The notes under the pieces are model-generated. The model saw only the letters and a program-made list of their open reading frames with translations, had not been told where the DNA came from and searched no databases. Positions 1 to 9,028 of a stretch of DNA of 34,113 nucleotides are shown in pieces; positions within the stretch are counted from its first letter, which is position 1, and each line of letters opens with the position of its first letter. The translations under genes and the position numbers were made by a program. Location: positions 1 to 34,113 of the forward strand of contig JAIRME010000039.1 in NCBI GenBank assembly GCA_031258945.1, given 5' to 3'. This DNA is from Mycoplasmataceae bacterium (GTDB taxonomy: Bacteria; Bacillota_I; Bacilli_A; Mycoplasmatales; Mycoplasmoidaceae).

Positions 1-49
1 GTGTACACAATTCCAACGGGAATATTTTGATTTTACAAATAAGTGTTAA
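1..49 (+). CDS. Possible 3' end of a rightward gene cut by the window edge
   Basis: The first bases stay open in all three forward frames until stops at 40-42, 47-49 or 49-51. The frame ending at 47-49 gives a plausible C-terminus (EYFDFTNKC). A rightward gene converging on the leftward lipoprotein that ends at 76 would fit the layout. Too little is present to choose a frame or a family, and it may be non-coding. Confidence 0.2.
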   Translation, partial: CTQFQREYFDFTNKC

Positions 50-75
50 TTAAATAAACCAATATGTTGTTTTTG

Positions 76-694
76 CTAATATAACCAATTAGTTACATTT
101 GTTCAATCTTTATCAGAAATATTCAAAGGCAATGGAAGTTCAGAAACATTTTTATCATAAAAATTAAGTTGCCTATACTTACTATCGTTAGTGTATCTAA
201 TTCCTATTACATAACACTCGCTTGCCTTAAAAGGAAGGTTTAAGTCATAATCTATTAGATAATTACCCAATAAGCTAATAATACTATCAATTAAAATTTT
301 GTTATTTTTAAAACTCGCATTTATATTACCATTGCCATATCTATTAGAAGCGATTCGTAAGTTGGCATCACTATCATGAATATTATATTTTATAGATACT
401 ATATTATTTTCATTTCAATTACTTAGTAATTGGTAGAATAAACCGTTAGAAATAATTTTAAAGTCAAGATTGTTTTGGATAAACTCGTAATCGATATTAC
501 TACCATTATTGGACAAGGCATAATCACTCGCTACATTTTCTTTATTAGTTTCTAAATATTCTTCAATTTGTTCAGGTGAAGTGAATTCATGGTCATACTT
601 AGTACAAGAAGTTAAAGAAAAGACTAATGAACTACCCCCCCCCACCAATTAAAATGATTGGTGCAATAATACCTAATAATTTTAGTTTCTTCAT
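76..694 (-). CDS. Phase-variable lipoprotein, frameshifted (OFF) by a G9 tract
   Basis: Predicted membrane lipoprotein of about 205 residues, function unknown. The ATG at 694 has a GGAG about nine bases upstream. It opens a typical lipoprotein signal: MKKLKL, then a hydrophobic stretch, a glycine run and the lipobox LTSC, so Cys would be lipidated and the protein would sit on the outer face of the membrane. The glycine run is coded by a G9 tract on the coding strand (635-643). With nine G the ATG frame meets TAG straight after the tract. With eight G the frame continues through the lipobox to TAG at 76-78, using TGA for Trp on the way. The body is rich in Asn, Asp, Ile and Tyr. As sequenced the gene is off. 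No homologue recognised. Confidence 0.75.
635..643. repeat. C9/G9 homopolymer inside lipoprotein signal peptide
   Basis: Nine consecutive C on the + strand lie between the start codon and the lipobox of the leftward lipoprotein. The length sets the reading frame: eight gives an intact gene, nine gives a stop. This is a classic slipped-strand contingency position. Confidence 0.85.
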
Positions 695-725
695 TTTCTT
701 TCTACTCCATTTAATTAATTTGCAT

Positions 726-731
726 ATTATA
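726..731 (-). promoter_or_regulatory. Likely -10 box for the lipoprotein gene
   Basis: TATAAT on the minus strand, about 31 bases before the ATG at 694, followed by a GGAG ribosome site. No convincing -35 is visible. The same 66-base gap must also carry the promoter of the rightward phosphatase gene at 761. Confidence 0.4.
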
Positions 732-760
732 CGAATAATAGATTTTAATACTATTGGAAA

Positions 761-1546
761 ATGAAGTTCATATATCATATTCACGATCAATGTTGTAGGC
801 ATGCTTCTAACACTTTAGAAGATGTTGTGAATTTAGCATTACAAGAAAAATATTATGAATTATTTTTTACTGAGCATATTCCATTGGATGACAATTTATA
901 TTTAGTTAGACCTACACGAAATGAAATAAAAAATTTACGTAAAAGGATAGATCAAATAAATCGAAAATATCAGGGTAAATTAAAAATTCACTTTGGTTTT
1001 GAAACAGAATACTCAAAATGGAACAAAGTATATTTTGATCATTTTGCTAAAAATTCATTAGGAGATTATTTTATTTTTGGTAATCACTACATAGGTGATT
1101 TATGGAAATCAAATCCACGGTTAGTTATGGAAGAAGCTCGCACAATTAGTGATTTAGATGAATATTACGAAAACGCAGTATTAGCTATGAAAAGTGGTTT
1201 ATTTTCTTTATATGCTCATCCTGATATTTGGTTGCAAGCTTATCGAAAATGAGATGATAAGGCTAAATGATTAACAAAACAAATTATTCAATTAAGTATC
1301 AAGTATAAAGTTCCTCTAGGGTTTAATGCTAATGGTTTGCATCAAATCCGTGACAACTATAATTATCCTTCTAAATTATTTTGGAATGAAGTAGCTAAAA
1401 GTAAAGCGATAGTTATTATAGAGGCAGATGCACACGATATATTCACATTACGAAAAAACTGATTAGAAAAAGCTAAAAATGAAGCGATGAAATATGGACT
1501 AGTAAAGAATCTAGTCGATAAGATAGATATTAAATATTTTCGTTAG
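761..1546 (+). CDS. PHP-domain phosphoesterase, histidinol-phosphatase (HisJ) type
   Basis: Metal-dependent PHP-family hydrolase of 261 residues, probably cytoplasmic. The PHP metal-ligand motifs occur in order: HIH near the N-terminus, EH in FTEHIP, E in FETEY, H in GNHYIG, H in AHPD, and the closing DAH. This arrangement is that of HisJ-type histidinol phosphatases. The window shows no other histidine-synthesis gene, so the real substrate is probably another phosphate ester. The frame crosses TGA(Trp) codons, the first at 1250-1252. It is first in a rightward run with proS 15 bases downstream. A second gene of the same family lies at 14115-14885. The family is clear; the substrate is unknown. 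Confidence 0.85.
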
Positions 1547-1561
1547 TTATAATTCAATTCA

Positions 1562-2980
1562 ATGAAATTGGATAAAATTGTAGTTCGAAATGAAAATTTT
1601 GCCGCTTGATATACAAGTGTAATCCAAGCGGCAAAATTAATAGATTATTCATCGATTAAAGGGATGATGATTTTTCAACCGAATGGGTGAGCAATTTGAC
1701 AAAATATTGTACATGAATTGGATCGTCGTTTATCGACCAAAGGTATAAAAAATGTTCAATTACCTCTATTAATTAAACAATCAGAGTTTTCAAAAGAAAA
1801 GGAACATGTAGAAGGTTTTGCTCCTGAGTTATTTTTAGTAACCCAACAGGGTGATAAAAAATTGGAAGAACCATATGTGATGAGACCAACAAGTGAAATC
1901 GCATTTTGTAAATATTTTAAAAAAAATATCACTTCATACAATGATTTACCTATCAAATACAATCAATGGTGTAATGTTTTTCGTGTAGAAAAAAATACCA
2001 GACCATTTTTACGTAATGTTGAATTTTTTTGACAAGAAATGCATTCAGCCCATGTCAATCAAAAAGATGCAATGGAAACAACAAAAGAATTAATTGAGAT
2101 ATACAAAGATTTTACTAATTATTTTCTTTGTATTCCTACATTAATGGGAGAGAAAACTGAGGGAGAAAGATTTGCTGGTGCAAATAACACATATACAATC
2201 GAAGCTTTAATGCAAGATGGACAGGCTTTACAATGTGCGACTTCTCATTATTTAGGCCAAAATTTTTCTAAAATTTTTGATATTAAGTTTCAAAACAAAG
2301 AAAATCAATATGAATTTATTCATCAGACATCAGCTGGCATGTCCACTAGAATTATTGGCGCTATTATTATGGTTCATGCTGATGATAAAGGTTTGGTATT
2401 GCCAGTTGGAGTTGCTCCTACTCAAATAGCATTATTATCTATCTTGCTTGATAGAGAACCAAAAATAAATCAAATGATTGAGTATATTTATAAACTGTTA
2501 CATAACAAATACCGTGTTTCAATAGATAATTCAAACAATGGTCTTGGATTTAAAATAGCTAATCAAGAAGTACAAGGTACCCCAATCATAATAGTAATTG
2601 GCCCTAAAGATGTAGCAGACAACAAGGCTGTTTTAATTCGTCGTGATAATGGGTTGAAACAAATTATTTCAATTAGTACAATTGATAAAATGATAGACGA
2701 GCAATTACATCAATATCAAATAGCCATTTATAAAAAAGCGGAACAAAGATTAAATGCTTCAATTGTAGAAGTAAATAATTTCGAGGAATTTAATCAAGTA
2801 ATTAAAGATAAAAAAATAGCTAAAGCAGCATGAGGCGGAAATGTTGAAGATGAAAAATTATTAAAAGAACAGACTGGAGCATCGCCAAGATGTATTGTTA
2901 GTATTATTGTTCATCCAACCACTTGTTTTTTTACTAAAAAACCAGCTCATCATATTGTATACTTTGCGAGGGCATATTAG
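1562..2980 (+). CDS. proS: Prolyl-tRNA synthetase
   Basis: Class II aminoacyl-tRNA synthetase that charges tRNA-Pro in the cytoplasm, 472 residues. Seen in sequence: motif 2 region with FRVEKNTRPF and then FFWQEMHSAH, which is diagnostic for ProRS. MRPTSE lies upstream and GMSTRIIGA further on (motif 3 side), with an anticodon-binding domain near GVAPTQIA. The length matches the short archaeal/eukaryotic-like form without the large bacterial editing insert. TGA serves as Trp in conserved positions (FFWQE). TATAAT at 1548-1553 is followed by only eight bases before the ATG and no ribosome site is seen, so a near-leaderless transcript is possible. The stop overlaps the next gene's GTG by one base. 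Confidence 0.95.
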
Positions 2981-3456
2981 TGAAAAAGAAAATAAAAGAA
3001 TGATTTGATAAGCAAGTACAACACTCTTTATGGATTCATCATGATAAAAAAATGCGTGTTAAATTTCGCTGGATCTATATTGGTGTTTCTTTTGTCATTT
3101 TCCTTGTGTTTATCTTAGCTGTTGTTTTATTTTATTTATATGGTTTACGATTTGATTCTGAGAAACCGAATCCCTACGACAATGGCACAAATATATCTTT
3201 TTTGGTTGGCGGCATCATTGTATTTATCTTTGCTATGATTTTAGGCATTGTTATTTGTGGGATATATTTCCCATTACTTTATAAAAAATCACGTGATATT
3301 TATATGGAAACTGAGGAATATAAAACACAAGTTCATAAATATAGTGAAATTGATTTAATTAAATTTACTTTTCGAGAATTAAAATGATTGAAAAAATTAG
3401 GATGAATCAATAAAATTGAATATCAAAAGACAATAACTAAAAAATTAAACAAATAA
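2980..3456 (+). CDS. Small membrane protein with two transmembrane segments
   Basis: Unrecognised protein of 158 residues. The GTG start at 2980 overlaps the proS stop by one base and has GAGGG about eight bases upstream; this start is preferred to the internal ATG at 3052 because it keeps a basic N-terminal region (KKKIKEW) and gives translational coupling. Two strong hydrophobic segments (roughly residues 31-53 and 72-95) are separated by a short polar loop containing NPYDNG. The C-terminal tail is charged and ends in a Lys-rich stretch, so both ends are probably cytoplasmic. No catalytic motif is visible. It lies between housekeeping genes, so a general membrane role is likely, but the function is unknown. 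Confidence 0.7.
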
Positions 3457-3469
3457 ATGAGGCATTAAA

Positions 3470-3949
3470 ATGAAAAGGAATGACTATATAAGTTGAGACG
3501 AATACTTCATGGGAGTGGCTAAACTTTCGGCATTACGTTCAAAAGATCCAGGTACACAAGTGGGTTGTTGCATCGCAACAAATGATAATCGGATTGCCTC
3601 GTTGGGTTATAACGGATTACCACAAGGTTGTAGCGATGATGAATTCCCGTGAAATCGCGAGGGGATACCATTAGAAACTAAATATTTATATGTAGTTCAT
3701 TCTGAATTAAATGCTATTTTAAATTTTGCTGGGAATGATTTAACAGGCTGCAAAATTTATGTCACTTTATTTCCTTGCAACGAATGTGCTAAAGCAATCA
3801 TTCAATCTGGTATTAAAGAGATTATTTACGCTGAGGATCGTTATGCGCAAACTGATGCTGTCAAAGCTTCCAAAAAATTATTAGATGCTGCTAAAGTGAT
3901 TCATCGTAAATACATACCCACTAATAAAAAAATTCAAATTGATGTATAG
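3470..3949 (+). CDS. dCMP deaminase (ComEB-like cytidine/deoxycytidylate deaminase)
   Basis: Zinc enzyme of 159 residues expected to deaminate dCMP to dUMP for dTMP supply. Zinc-site motifs are present: HSE (His ligand plus proton-shuttling Glu) in VVHSELNAI, and PCNEC (two Cys ligands) in [12 protein letters not shown]. The N-terminal part ([19 protein letters not shown]) is typical of dCMP deaminases rather than cytidine deaminases. The ATG at 3470 follows a GAGG about nine bases upstream and 13 bases after the previous stop, so it is probably co-transcribed. Two Trp codons are TGA. It is the last gene of the run and ends just before a bidirectional terminator. Confidence 0.9.
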
Positions 3950-3954
3950 TAAAT

Positions 3955-3984
3955 AAAAAGAGAACATATGCATGCCCTCTTTTT
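3955..3984. terminator. Bidirectional intrinsic terminator
   Basis: AAAAAGAG (3955-3962) pairs with CTCTTTTT (3977-3984) around a 14-base loop. The stem ends in A5 and T5 runs, giving a U-tract in both directions. It lies between the convergent dCMP deaminase and HU genes and can stop both. Confidence 0.75.
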
Positions 3985-4002
3985 ATAAATACATGTACTA
4001 AA

Positions 4003-4290
4003 TTATCTTTTAGCTAATGCTTTAACGCTTTTAGCTACACGGAATTTAACAACAGTTTTTGCAGGAATTTTAATTTCTTTGCCTGTTGCTGGATTACGGC
4101 CCATTCTAGCTTTAGTTTTTCTAACAACTAATTTACCTAGATCAATTACACGGAATTGACCATCAGCAACTACTCGTTTTTCAGCAAGTGTTTGGAATGT
4201 AGCTAAAACATTAGCAACATCTTTCTTGCTTAAACTAGTTTTAGTAGAAACTTCAGCTATGATTTGAGTTTTTGTAAGTGGTTTGCCCAT
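4003..4290 (-). CDS. hup: DNA-binding protein HU
   Basis: Small basic nucleoid protein of 95 residues that binds and bends DNA as a dimer. It begins MGKPLTKTQII with the usual N-terminal helices. The signature arm region follows (GKLVVRKTKARMGRNPATGKEIKIPA), including the conserved RNP-TG-I-IPA pattern carrying the intercalating proline. The length matches the family. A strong ribosome site (AGGAGA) precedes the ATG by seven bases, and a TATAAT lies upstream on the minus strand at 4318-4323. Single gene, facing the dCMP deaminase gene. Confidence 0.95.
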   Translation of the reverse strand: MGKPLTKTQIIAEVSTKTSLSKKDVANVLATFQTLAEKRVVADGQFRVIDLGKLVVRKTKARMGRNPATGKEIKIPAKTVVKFRVAKSVKALAKR

Positions 4291-4317
4291 TATGTTCTCC
4301 TATTTAAATATGCAAGC

Positions 4318-4323
4318 ATTATA
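4318..4323 (-). promoter_or_regulatory. -10 box of the HU gene
   Basis: TATAAT on the minus strand, 27 bases before the HU start codon, with AGGAGA between. No clear -35. Confidence 0.5.
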
Positions 4324-4505
4324 GAATGAATTGTGAAAATGTGTAGATTAATAAGTATGCGCTCATGTAAATGTAAGCATCAATAATTTTCTTTTTAAAA
4401 GTGTATTAGATGGTCTAAAGGATATCAAAATCGGTAGATCACATGCGTTCTATGAATGTATATTTTTCTAGAATGTTTATTTAATTAGCAATTAATAAAA
4501 AATTA
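4324..4505. other. Intergenic DNA between HU and the poly-C promoter
   Basis: About 180 bases with no supportable gene, RNA or repeat. It separates the HU promoter from the switchable promoter at 4506-4539. Confidence 0.5.
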
Positions 4506-4539
4506 TTGACTAATTCCCCCCCCCCCAACGACATATAAT
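4506..4539 (+). promoter_or_regulatory. Promoter with a C11 tract between -35 and -10
   Basis: TTGACT (4506-4511) and a perfect TATAAT (4534-4539) flank a 22-base spacer of which 11 bases are an unbroken C run (4516-4526). The usual spacer is 16-18 bases, so tract length would set promoter strength, as known for Bordetella fim (poly-C) and Mycoplasma hyorhinis vlp (poly-A) promoters. With 11 C the spacing looks too long; about six C would give 17. Confidence 0.65.
4516..4526. repeat. C11 homopolymer in promoter spacer
   Basis: Eleven consecutive C, ending seven bases before the -10 box. The second poly-C promoter at 25326-25335 has the same seven-base distance to its -10 box. Confidence 0.85.
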
Positions 4540-4576
4540 GGTTCCATGCGAAATGTTAGGGAGAGGGTGAAATCAA

Positions 4577-4636
4577 ATGGTGCAACGAGCACTTATTTTG
4601 TTCCTTCTTTTTAAGCAAGATTATTACGTTAAATAA
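4577..4636 (+). CDS. Putative 19-residue leader peptide overlapping an attenuator
   Basis: Short ORF starting with ATG behind a strong ribosome site (GGGAGAGG, about ten bases upstream), reading MVQRALILFLLFKQDYYVK and ending TAA. Its last eight codons form the 5' arm and loop of the terminator hairpin at 4613-4651. Translation to its end would cover that arm and could prevent the hairpin. It may equally be a chance ORF; ribosome site quality and exact overlap with the hairpin are the main support. Confidence 0.35.
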   Translation: MVQRALILFLLFKQDYYVK

Positions 4637-4651
4637 TAGTCTTGCTTTTTT
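4613..4651 (+). terminator. Intrinsic terminator (possible attenuator) upstream of surface gene
   Basis: AAGCAAGA (4613-4620) pairs with TCTTGCTT (4640-4647), extended by TTATT/AATAA across a two-base bulge, and is followed by an unbroken T run to 4651. It lies between the promoter at 4506-4539 and the gene at 4673, so the gene depends on readthrough unless it has another promoter, and none is evident in the 20 bases left. Confidence 0.65.
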
Positions 4652-4672
4652 ATTGCTAATGAAAGGTATATT

Positions 4673-6562
4673 ATGAAAAAAGAAACAAAAAAATTATTTA
4701 TAGACCAAGAATACATATCATGAAAAAATAGACGCAAGAGAACAAAGGCTTTAATTGCCGTCACTAGTATAATTGTTGCTGTTGGTGGTGGGGTAGGTAT
4801 TGGTTATGTAATCGATAATCATCGTAATGAACCCACTCCCACTTTAAGCTATACAGTTGAAAGTGATAAATATTTGCTTAAATATGGTGCGGATGGTGTA
4901 CCTTTGTCTCATGCCACTTTGACAACCGAGGACTCCAATGGTGATATTGTTAATCGCAAAAATGTATCTTATAAAATATTTGATGACCAAGAAGAAGAAG
5001 AAGAAGATTATCATTTTGTTCAGATAGAAAATTTAGATCAAGTTAAATTGTTAGAAAATCCAAACAAACCATCAATTGATGTAACTATTTTGGCTTATTT
5101 AAATTCTGATTTAAATAATTCTATTGCTAAAACTAAAATTACATTGGCGCAATCAGATTTTAAAGTTTATGATATTAGTTCATCTGATGTTCCTGCTGAA
5201 GATACAAATACTACTGTTTATGCTGATAGTACTACTAGTGGTGAAACATTGCATAAAGTAATAAATTTAAAAACATTATCTAATAATAATGATGGAGTTA
5301 CGTGATTTGAACTTTTACCATTATCGCAAGACCCTGCCCATATTCCTTTAGATTGTGTCATATTTATTCCTAGTGATTTTTCGTGTCATTTAGTAGGAAC
5401 TGCTGATAGTGATCTTGAAACAGTTGACCAAGATGCAGATCATTCTGAAGATTACGGTATTGTTATTGCTAATGACACTGAGGATTCTATTTCTCCAAGT
5501 AATGTAGAAATAAACATTTGAAATTTATTTATTTCTGCTGAACTTACTGAAGGAAGACCTGCTGGGGTAGTTGATGCAATTCGTGTTCTTTCAACAGTAA
5601 ATGGTATTATTAATATTTTAAATTGTAGTGTTGGTTCTTTTGATGAATATAAGCAGACTGTAGAACATTATGAAAATGTTGAAGGTATTCACTTATATGA
5701 GATTTCTAATATAGGAAAGGTTAGCATAATAGGTAATGTTTTTCAAATCCAATCATTACACAACATGGCAACAGGTATAATGGTAGATGCTGTATATGGA
5801 ACATTATTTGTTGCCAACAATTACATTAATGTATTTCGAACTGAAAATTGATCGTATGGAATTTGCATTTTCCGGAATAGTACTTTAACAAGACTAACAT
5901 TTGATCGTAACGTGATAGTTGGAACATACCATCAAACGAGCACTGTCATGAAAAGGCTAACAAATTTATTTGTGGGCTCTCAACTATTGGGTGATTTAGT
6001 AATAACTAATAATATTTTTAGTGTCTTTGCTGATGGTGATTATCTTAATGACATTGGGGTTAATTTGTTGTTAGAGGGTGGTTCGTCGAATTCAGCAAGA
6101 GTATCGTTGGAAAATAATATTTTCTTTAGAAAAGTTCCAAAAAATTCAGCATCAGATAATGAAGAAAATCGTAGTATGTATTTTGGAGGGAGTGAAGCAT
6201 TAGGTACTATTAGTGGGACAAACAATGTAATTTTTGATCGTCTTGCAACTGATCCTAAAACTTCATGAGTTAGCACAACCGATAATTTTTCATTATGATA
6301 CGATAGATACACTAGTTTAAATAAGAATGTCACTTTCGTTGGTAGCAACACTAACGAATCAATAGTACAATATGAATGTTGGAATCGTTCTTTTTCATTT
6401 CGTTATTTTGTAAACGAGTTTTCAGGGATTGAAACAACAAGATGATTTATTAAACGTCTTAACGATGTTTTAATAGTAGATAATAATCAGTATGAGTTTA
6501 GTGCTAATTTAGGTGATGATAAATACAATTTATTAACCAAAATAATTGGAGAACTTAGTTAG
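4673..6562 (+). CDS. Membrane-anchored surface protein with beta-helix-like repeats
   Basis: Large exported protein of 629 residues, function unknown. The N-terminus is basic (MKKETKK, NRRKRTK) followed by one hydrophobic segment around residues 26-45 (ALIAVTSIIVAVGGGVGIGY), which should act as an uncleaved anchor; there is no lipobox. The middle half shows short beta-strand units with Asn at turns (GNVFQI, NNYINVF, DRNVIV, TNNIFSVF, ENNIFF), the pattern of right-handed beta-helix proteins that bind or cut glycans, though no catalytic residues can be assigned. An acidic patch DDQEEEEEDY lies near residue 105. Several Trp codons are TGA. The start has AAAGG nine bases upstream. Expression should depend on the poly-C promoter and the hairpin upstream. 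Confidence 0.8.
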
Positions 6563-6621
6563 TCTTCAATAAATTCACAGTAATTATTCACTGATGCATA
6601 TGTATACATATCTGCAATACA

Positions 6622-6639
6622 TACCTAATTGGTTAGGTA
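6622..6639. promoter_or_regulatory. Palindromic candidate MarR operator
   Basis: TACCTAATTGGTTAGGTA has seven-base arms (TACCTAA and TTAGGTA). The nine bases TTGGTTAGG at 6629-6637 recur as an exact reverse complement (CCTAACCAA, 6750-6758) just after the -10 box of the marR gene. Paired sites of this size upstream of a marR gene suggest autoregulation. Confidence 0.45.
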
Positions 6640-6742
6640 ATACTTCTATTACTTGAATAAAAATTAAAAATTTTTTCAAAAATTTGGTATGTTGATTAAT
6701 TAACAAATTGTATTAAAATTCTGCGCGGAAAATATTTTTTTA

Positions 6743-6758
6743 TATAATGCCTAACCAA
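6743..6758 (+). promoter_or_regulatory. -10 box overlapped by a second operator half
   Basis: TATAAT at 6743-6748 is followed at 6750-6758 by CCTAACCAA, the reverse complement of part of the palindrome at 6622-6639. A repressor bound here would cover the start of transcription, about 28 bases before the ribosome site GAAAGGG. Confidence 0.45.
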
Positions 6759-6786
6759 GTTAATTAATTTGAAAGGGTCTTAATTT

Positions 6787-7248
6787 ATGCGATTAAGAAA
6801 ATGGGGGGGGAATCATGTTCCCTCACAGTGTCGAAAAATGATTATGGCATTAGTTAAGATTAAGCACGTTTTGCGTAATACTAAAATTGGGGCGGAATTC
6901 AATGTTTTAAGTTACATTATTCATAGTTCTAACGATAAACCTGTCACACCTTCTCAAATTGCTCGTCATTTCTATATGACAACTCCGATGGTTGCCAAAG
7001 TAATTCGTGCATTACTAAAAAAGAAATATATTGTAGTAACAATTGACCCAAATGATCATCGCAAAAGTCATTTAAAATTAACAGAAGCAGGTAAACAAAA
7101 TTTTAAACAAAAAATCATCGCTATTCATAGATGATATCTATCTGTCTTTGATAAATTGAGTAAAAAGGATTCAGATATGTTTATAAATCTATTGGAGAAA
7201 GTAGCTAATTTAGCAATTGCTAATATAAAGGTAATTAAAAATGTTTAA
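6787..7248 (+). CDS. MarR-family regulator with a G8 contingency tract (ON)
   Basis: Winged helix-turn-helix transcription regulator of 153 residues, expected to bind DNA as a dimer and control the exporter genes it overlaps. The core matches MarR proteins: an N-terminal helix, TPSQIARHFYMTTPMVAKVIRALLKKKYI (helix-turn-helix with recognition helix) and the wing PNDHRKSHLKLTEAG, followed by a dimerisation helix continuing past TGA(Trp). The start at 6787 is supported by GAAAGGG upstream. Codons 6-8 (TGG GGG GGG) contain a G8 tract. A change to seven or nine G brings an early stop. As sequenced the frame is open. Its stop overlaps the next start by eight bases, showing coupling. Confidence 0.88.
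6803..6810. repeat. G8 homopolymer in marR codons 6-8
   Basis: Eight consecutive G within the coding sequence. Nine G gives TAA after about 24 codons; seven G also terminates early. The gene is intact only at eight (or eight plus or minus three). Confidence 0.8.
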
Positions 7249-9028
7249 GTTAGCACGTTTTATTAAAGGTAAGGCTTTATTATTTACCATTGTTGGTATT
7301 TGTTGTGTAATAGCGGCTGCTTATTTTGATGCTACTCAGCCAACGTTTTTGAATGATGCAATTACCTCGTTATCTCTTAACAAATGATGAGGCGATGCGG
7401 GAGGTTGACATTTTATTTCTGAGGGAACAACTTATTGAGCTTTTTGACCATCGGTTATTATGATGTCCATTTATGCAGGATCGTCTTTAACTTGTGGATT
7501 ATGTGGTTCATTCTTGGGATCAGCTGCAGCTTTATATGCAGCGATGAATACACGTCAAGGCATGTATAACAAAGTTATGAATTATTCATTTTATGAAGTA
7601 GATAAATTTTCAACTGCTTCATTAATTACCAGATTATCAAATGATGTACAGAAGCATCAAATTAACCTACAAATGATTTTGACAATGCTATTTCGTGCAC
7701 CTGTGACGATGACGATTAGTTTAGTGAATGCTTTCACACCTCCAATGGGTAATGTTACTTATGGTTGCATTACGATTGGCATTGTAATTTTGATGTTAAC
7801 CATTGTTGGAATTATTGGTTTAAGAGTATTTCCTATTTTTACTAAGGCTCAAACTAAACTAGATAATACAAACACAATCATGCGAGAAAATATCTTAGGA
7901 GCTAGAGTTATTAAAGCTTTTAACATTCATAATAATCAACATCAAAGGTATCAAAAACAAAATACTCAATTGAAACATTACAATATTCATGGGCAAGCTT
8001 TAATGTTACCAGTGATGAGTGTGATTCAATTCTTATTGAATGCTAGCATTGTAATTATTTTAATGGTTGCAGGTATTATTTTTGTAGATGGTGCACACAC
8101 CCCTATTAATGCAGGTATTTTTGCTTTCACACAATTAATTGCCATTGTTTTATTTTCCTCTATTATTGCCATTATGGTTATTGTAAATACAACTAGAACG
8201 ATGGCTTCTATAAAACGTATTAATGCTGTATTGGATACTGAACCAACAATTACGGACAAAAAAGACCCAGTTAAATTAAATGGTTATTCAGTTAAGTTTG
8301 ATCGAGTTAGTTTTAAATATAACAAGAAAGCCAAAGGTTATGCATTGAATAATGTTTCGTTTGAAATTGATGATGGTAAAACATTAGGGATTGTAGGAGG
8401 AACAGGTAGTGGTAAATCTACCATTGCTAATTTAATACCTAGATTTTACGATGTGGATCAAGGTCAAATATTAATAGGCGGGCAAAATATTAAAGACGTT
8501 GCTCGTGACGATATCAATGATCATATTGGCATTGTTTTACAAGAAGCATTGCTATTTTCTGGGACAATTCAAAGTAATTTGAAATTTGGCAAAAGACAAG
8601 CATCATTATCAGACATGAAAAAAGCATGTAATGATGCATGTGCATGGAATTTTATTGACAAACTACCCAAAAAATTAGATAGTCATGTGGAACAACGAGG
8701 GCGTAATTTTTCAGGTGGTCAAAAGCAACGCTTATCATTAGCAAGAACTTTAATTAAAAAACCTAATATTCTTATACTAGATGACACAACGAGCGCTTTG
8801 GACTTACTAACTGAAGCACGTGTGCAAGAAAATTTGACTAATAATTACAAAAATATGACAAAAATTATTATTAGTCAAAGGATTTCTTCCATCAAAAATG
8901 CTGATAAAATTTTAGTTTTAGAAAATGGTAAAATTTTGGCTTCTGGCACCCACGAAAATTTAATTAAAACTAATAAAGTGTATCGCCAGATTGTAGAATC
9001 GCAATTAGGGAAGGGAGAATTAAGATAA
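7241..9028 (+). CDS. ABC exporter half-transporter with degenerate ATPase site
   Basis: Membrane ABC transporter of 595 residues with an N-terminal membrane domain (six predicted helices) and a C-terminal ATPase. ATPase motifs in order: Walker A GGTGSGKST (about residue 386), Q-loop in VLQEA, signature FSGGQKQR (about 490), Walker B ILILDD and switch IISQR. The usual catalytic Glu after Walker B is Asp, and the switch His is Gln. This is the pattern of the degenerate partner in heterodimeric exporters such as LmrCD, BmrCD and TM287/288. The ATG at 7241 overlaps the marR stop; its own stop shares one base with the next ATG. Several Trp are TGA. Substrate unknown: drugs or lipids are typical. 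Confidence 0.93.

Larger units (their letters stand above)
6563..6786. other. Intergenic control region of the marR-ABC operon
   Basis: No gene. It holds a palindrome (6622-6639), a TATAAT at 6743-6748 and an inverted copy of the palindrome core at 6750-6758, listed separately. The rest is very AT-rich. Confidence 0.6.

Noticed and set aside
1718-2833. Apparent breakage of proS and many other genes into fragments at TGA codons
   Set aside because: TGA falls at conserved Trp positions (for example FFWQE in proS) and frames continue without shift, so it is Trp in this organism, not a sign of pseudogenes.
4546-4660. Leader of the surface gene as a T-box or known riboswitch
   Set aside because: The T-box sequence and other conserved riboswitch cores I know are not present; only a hairpin terminator and a short ORF can be supported.
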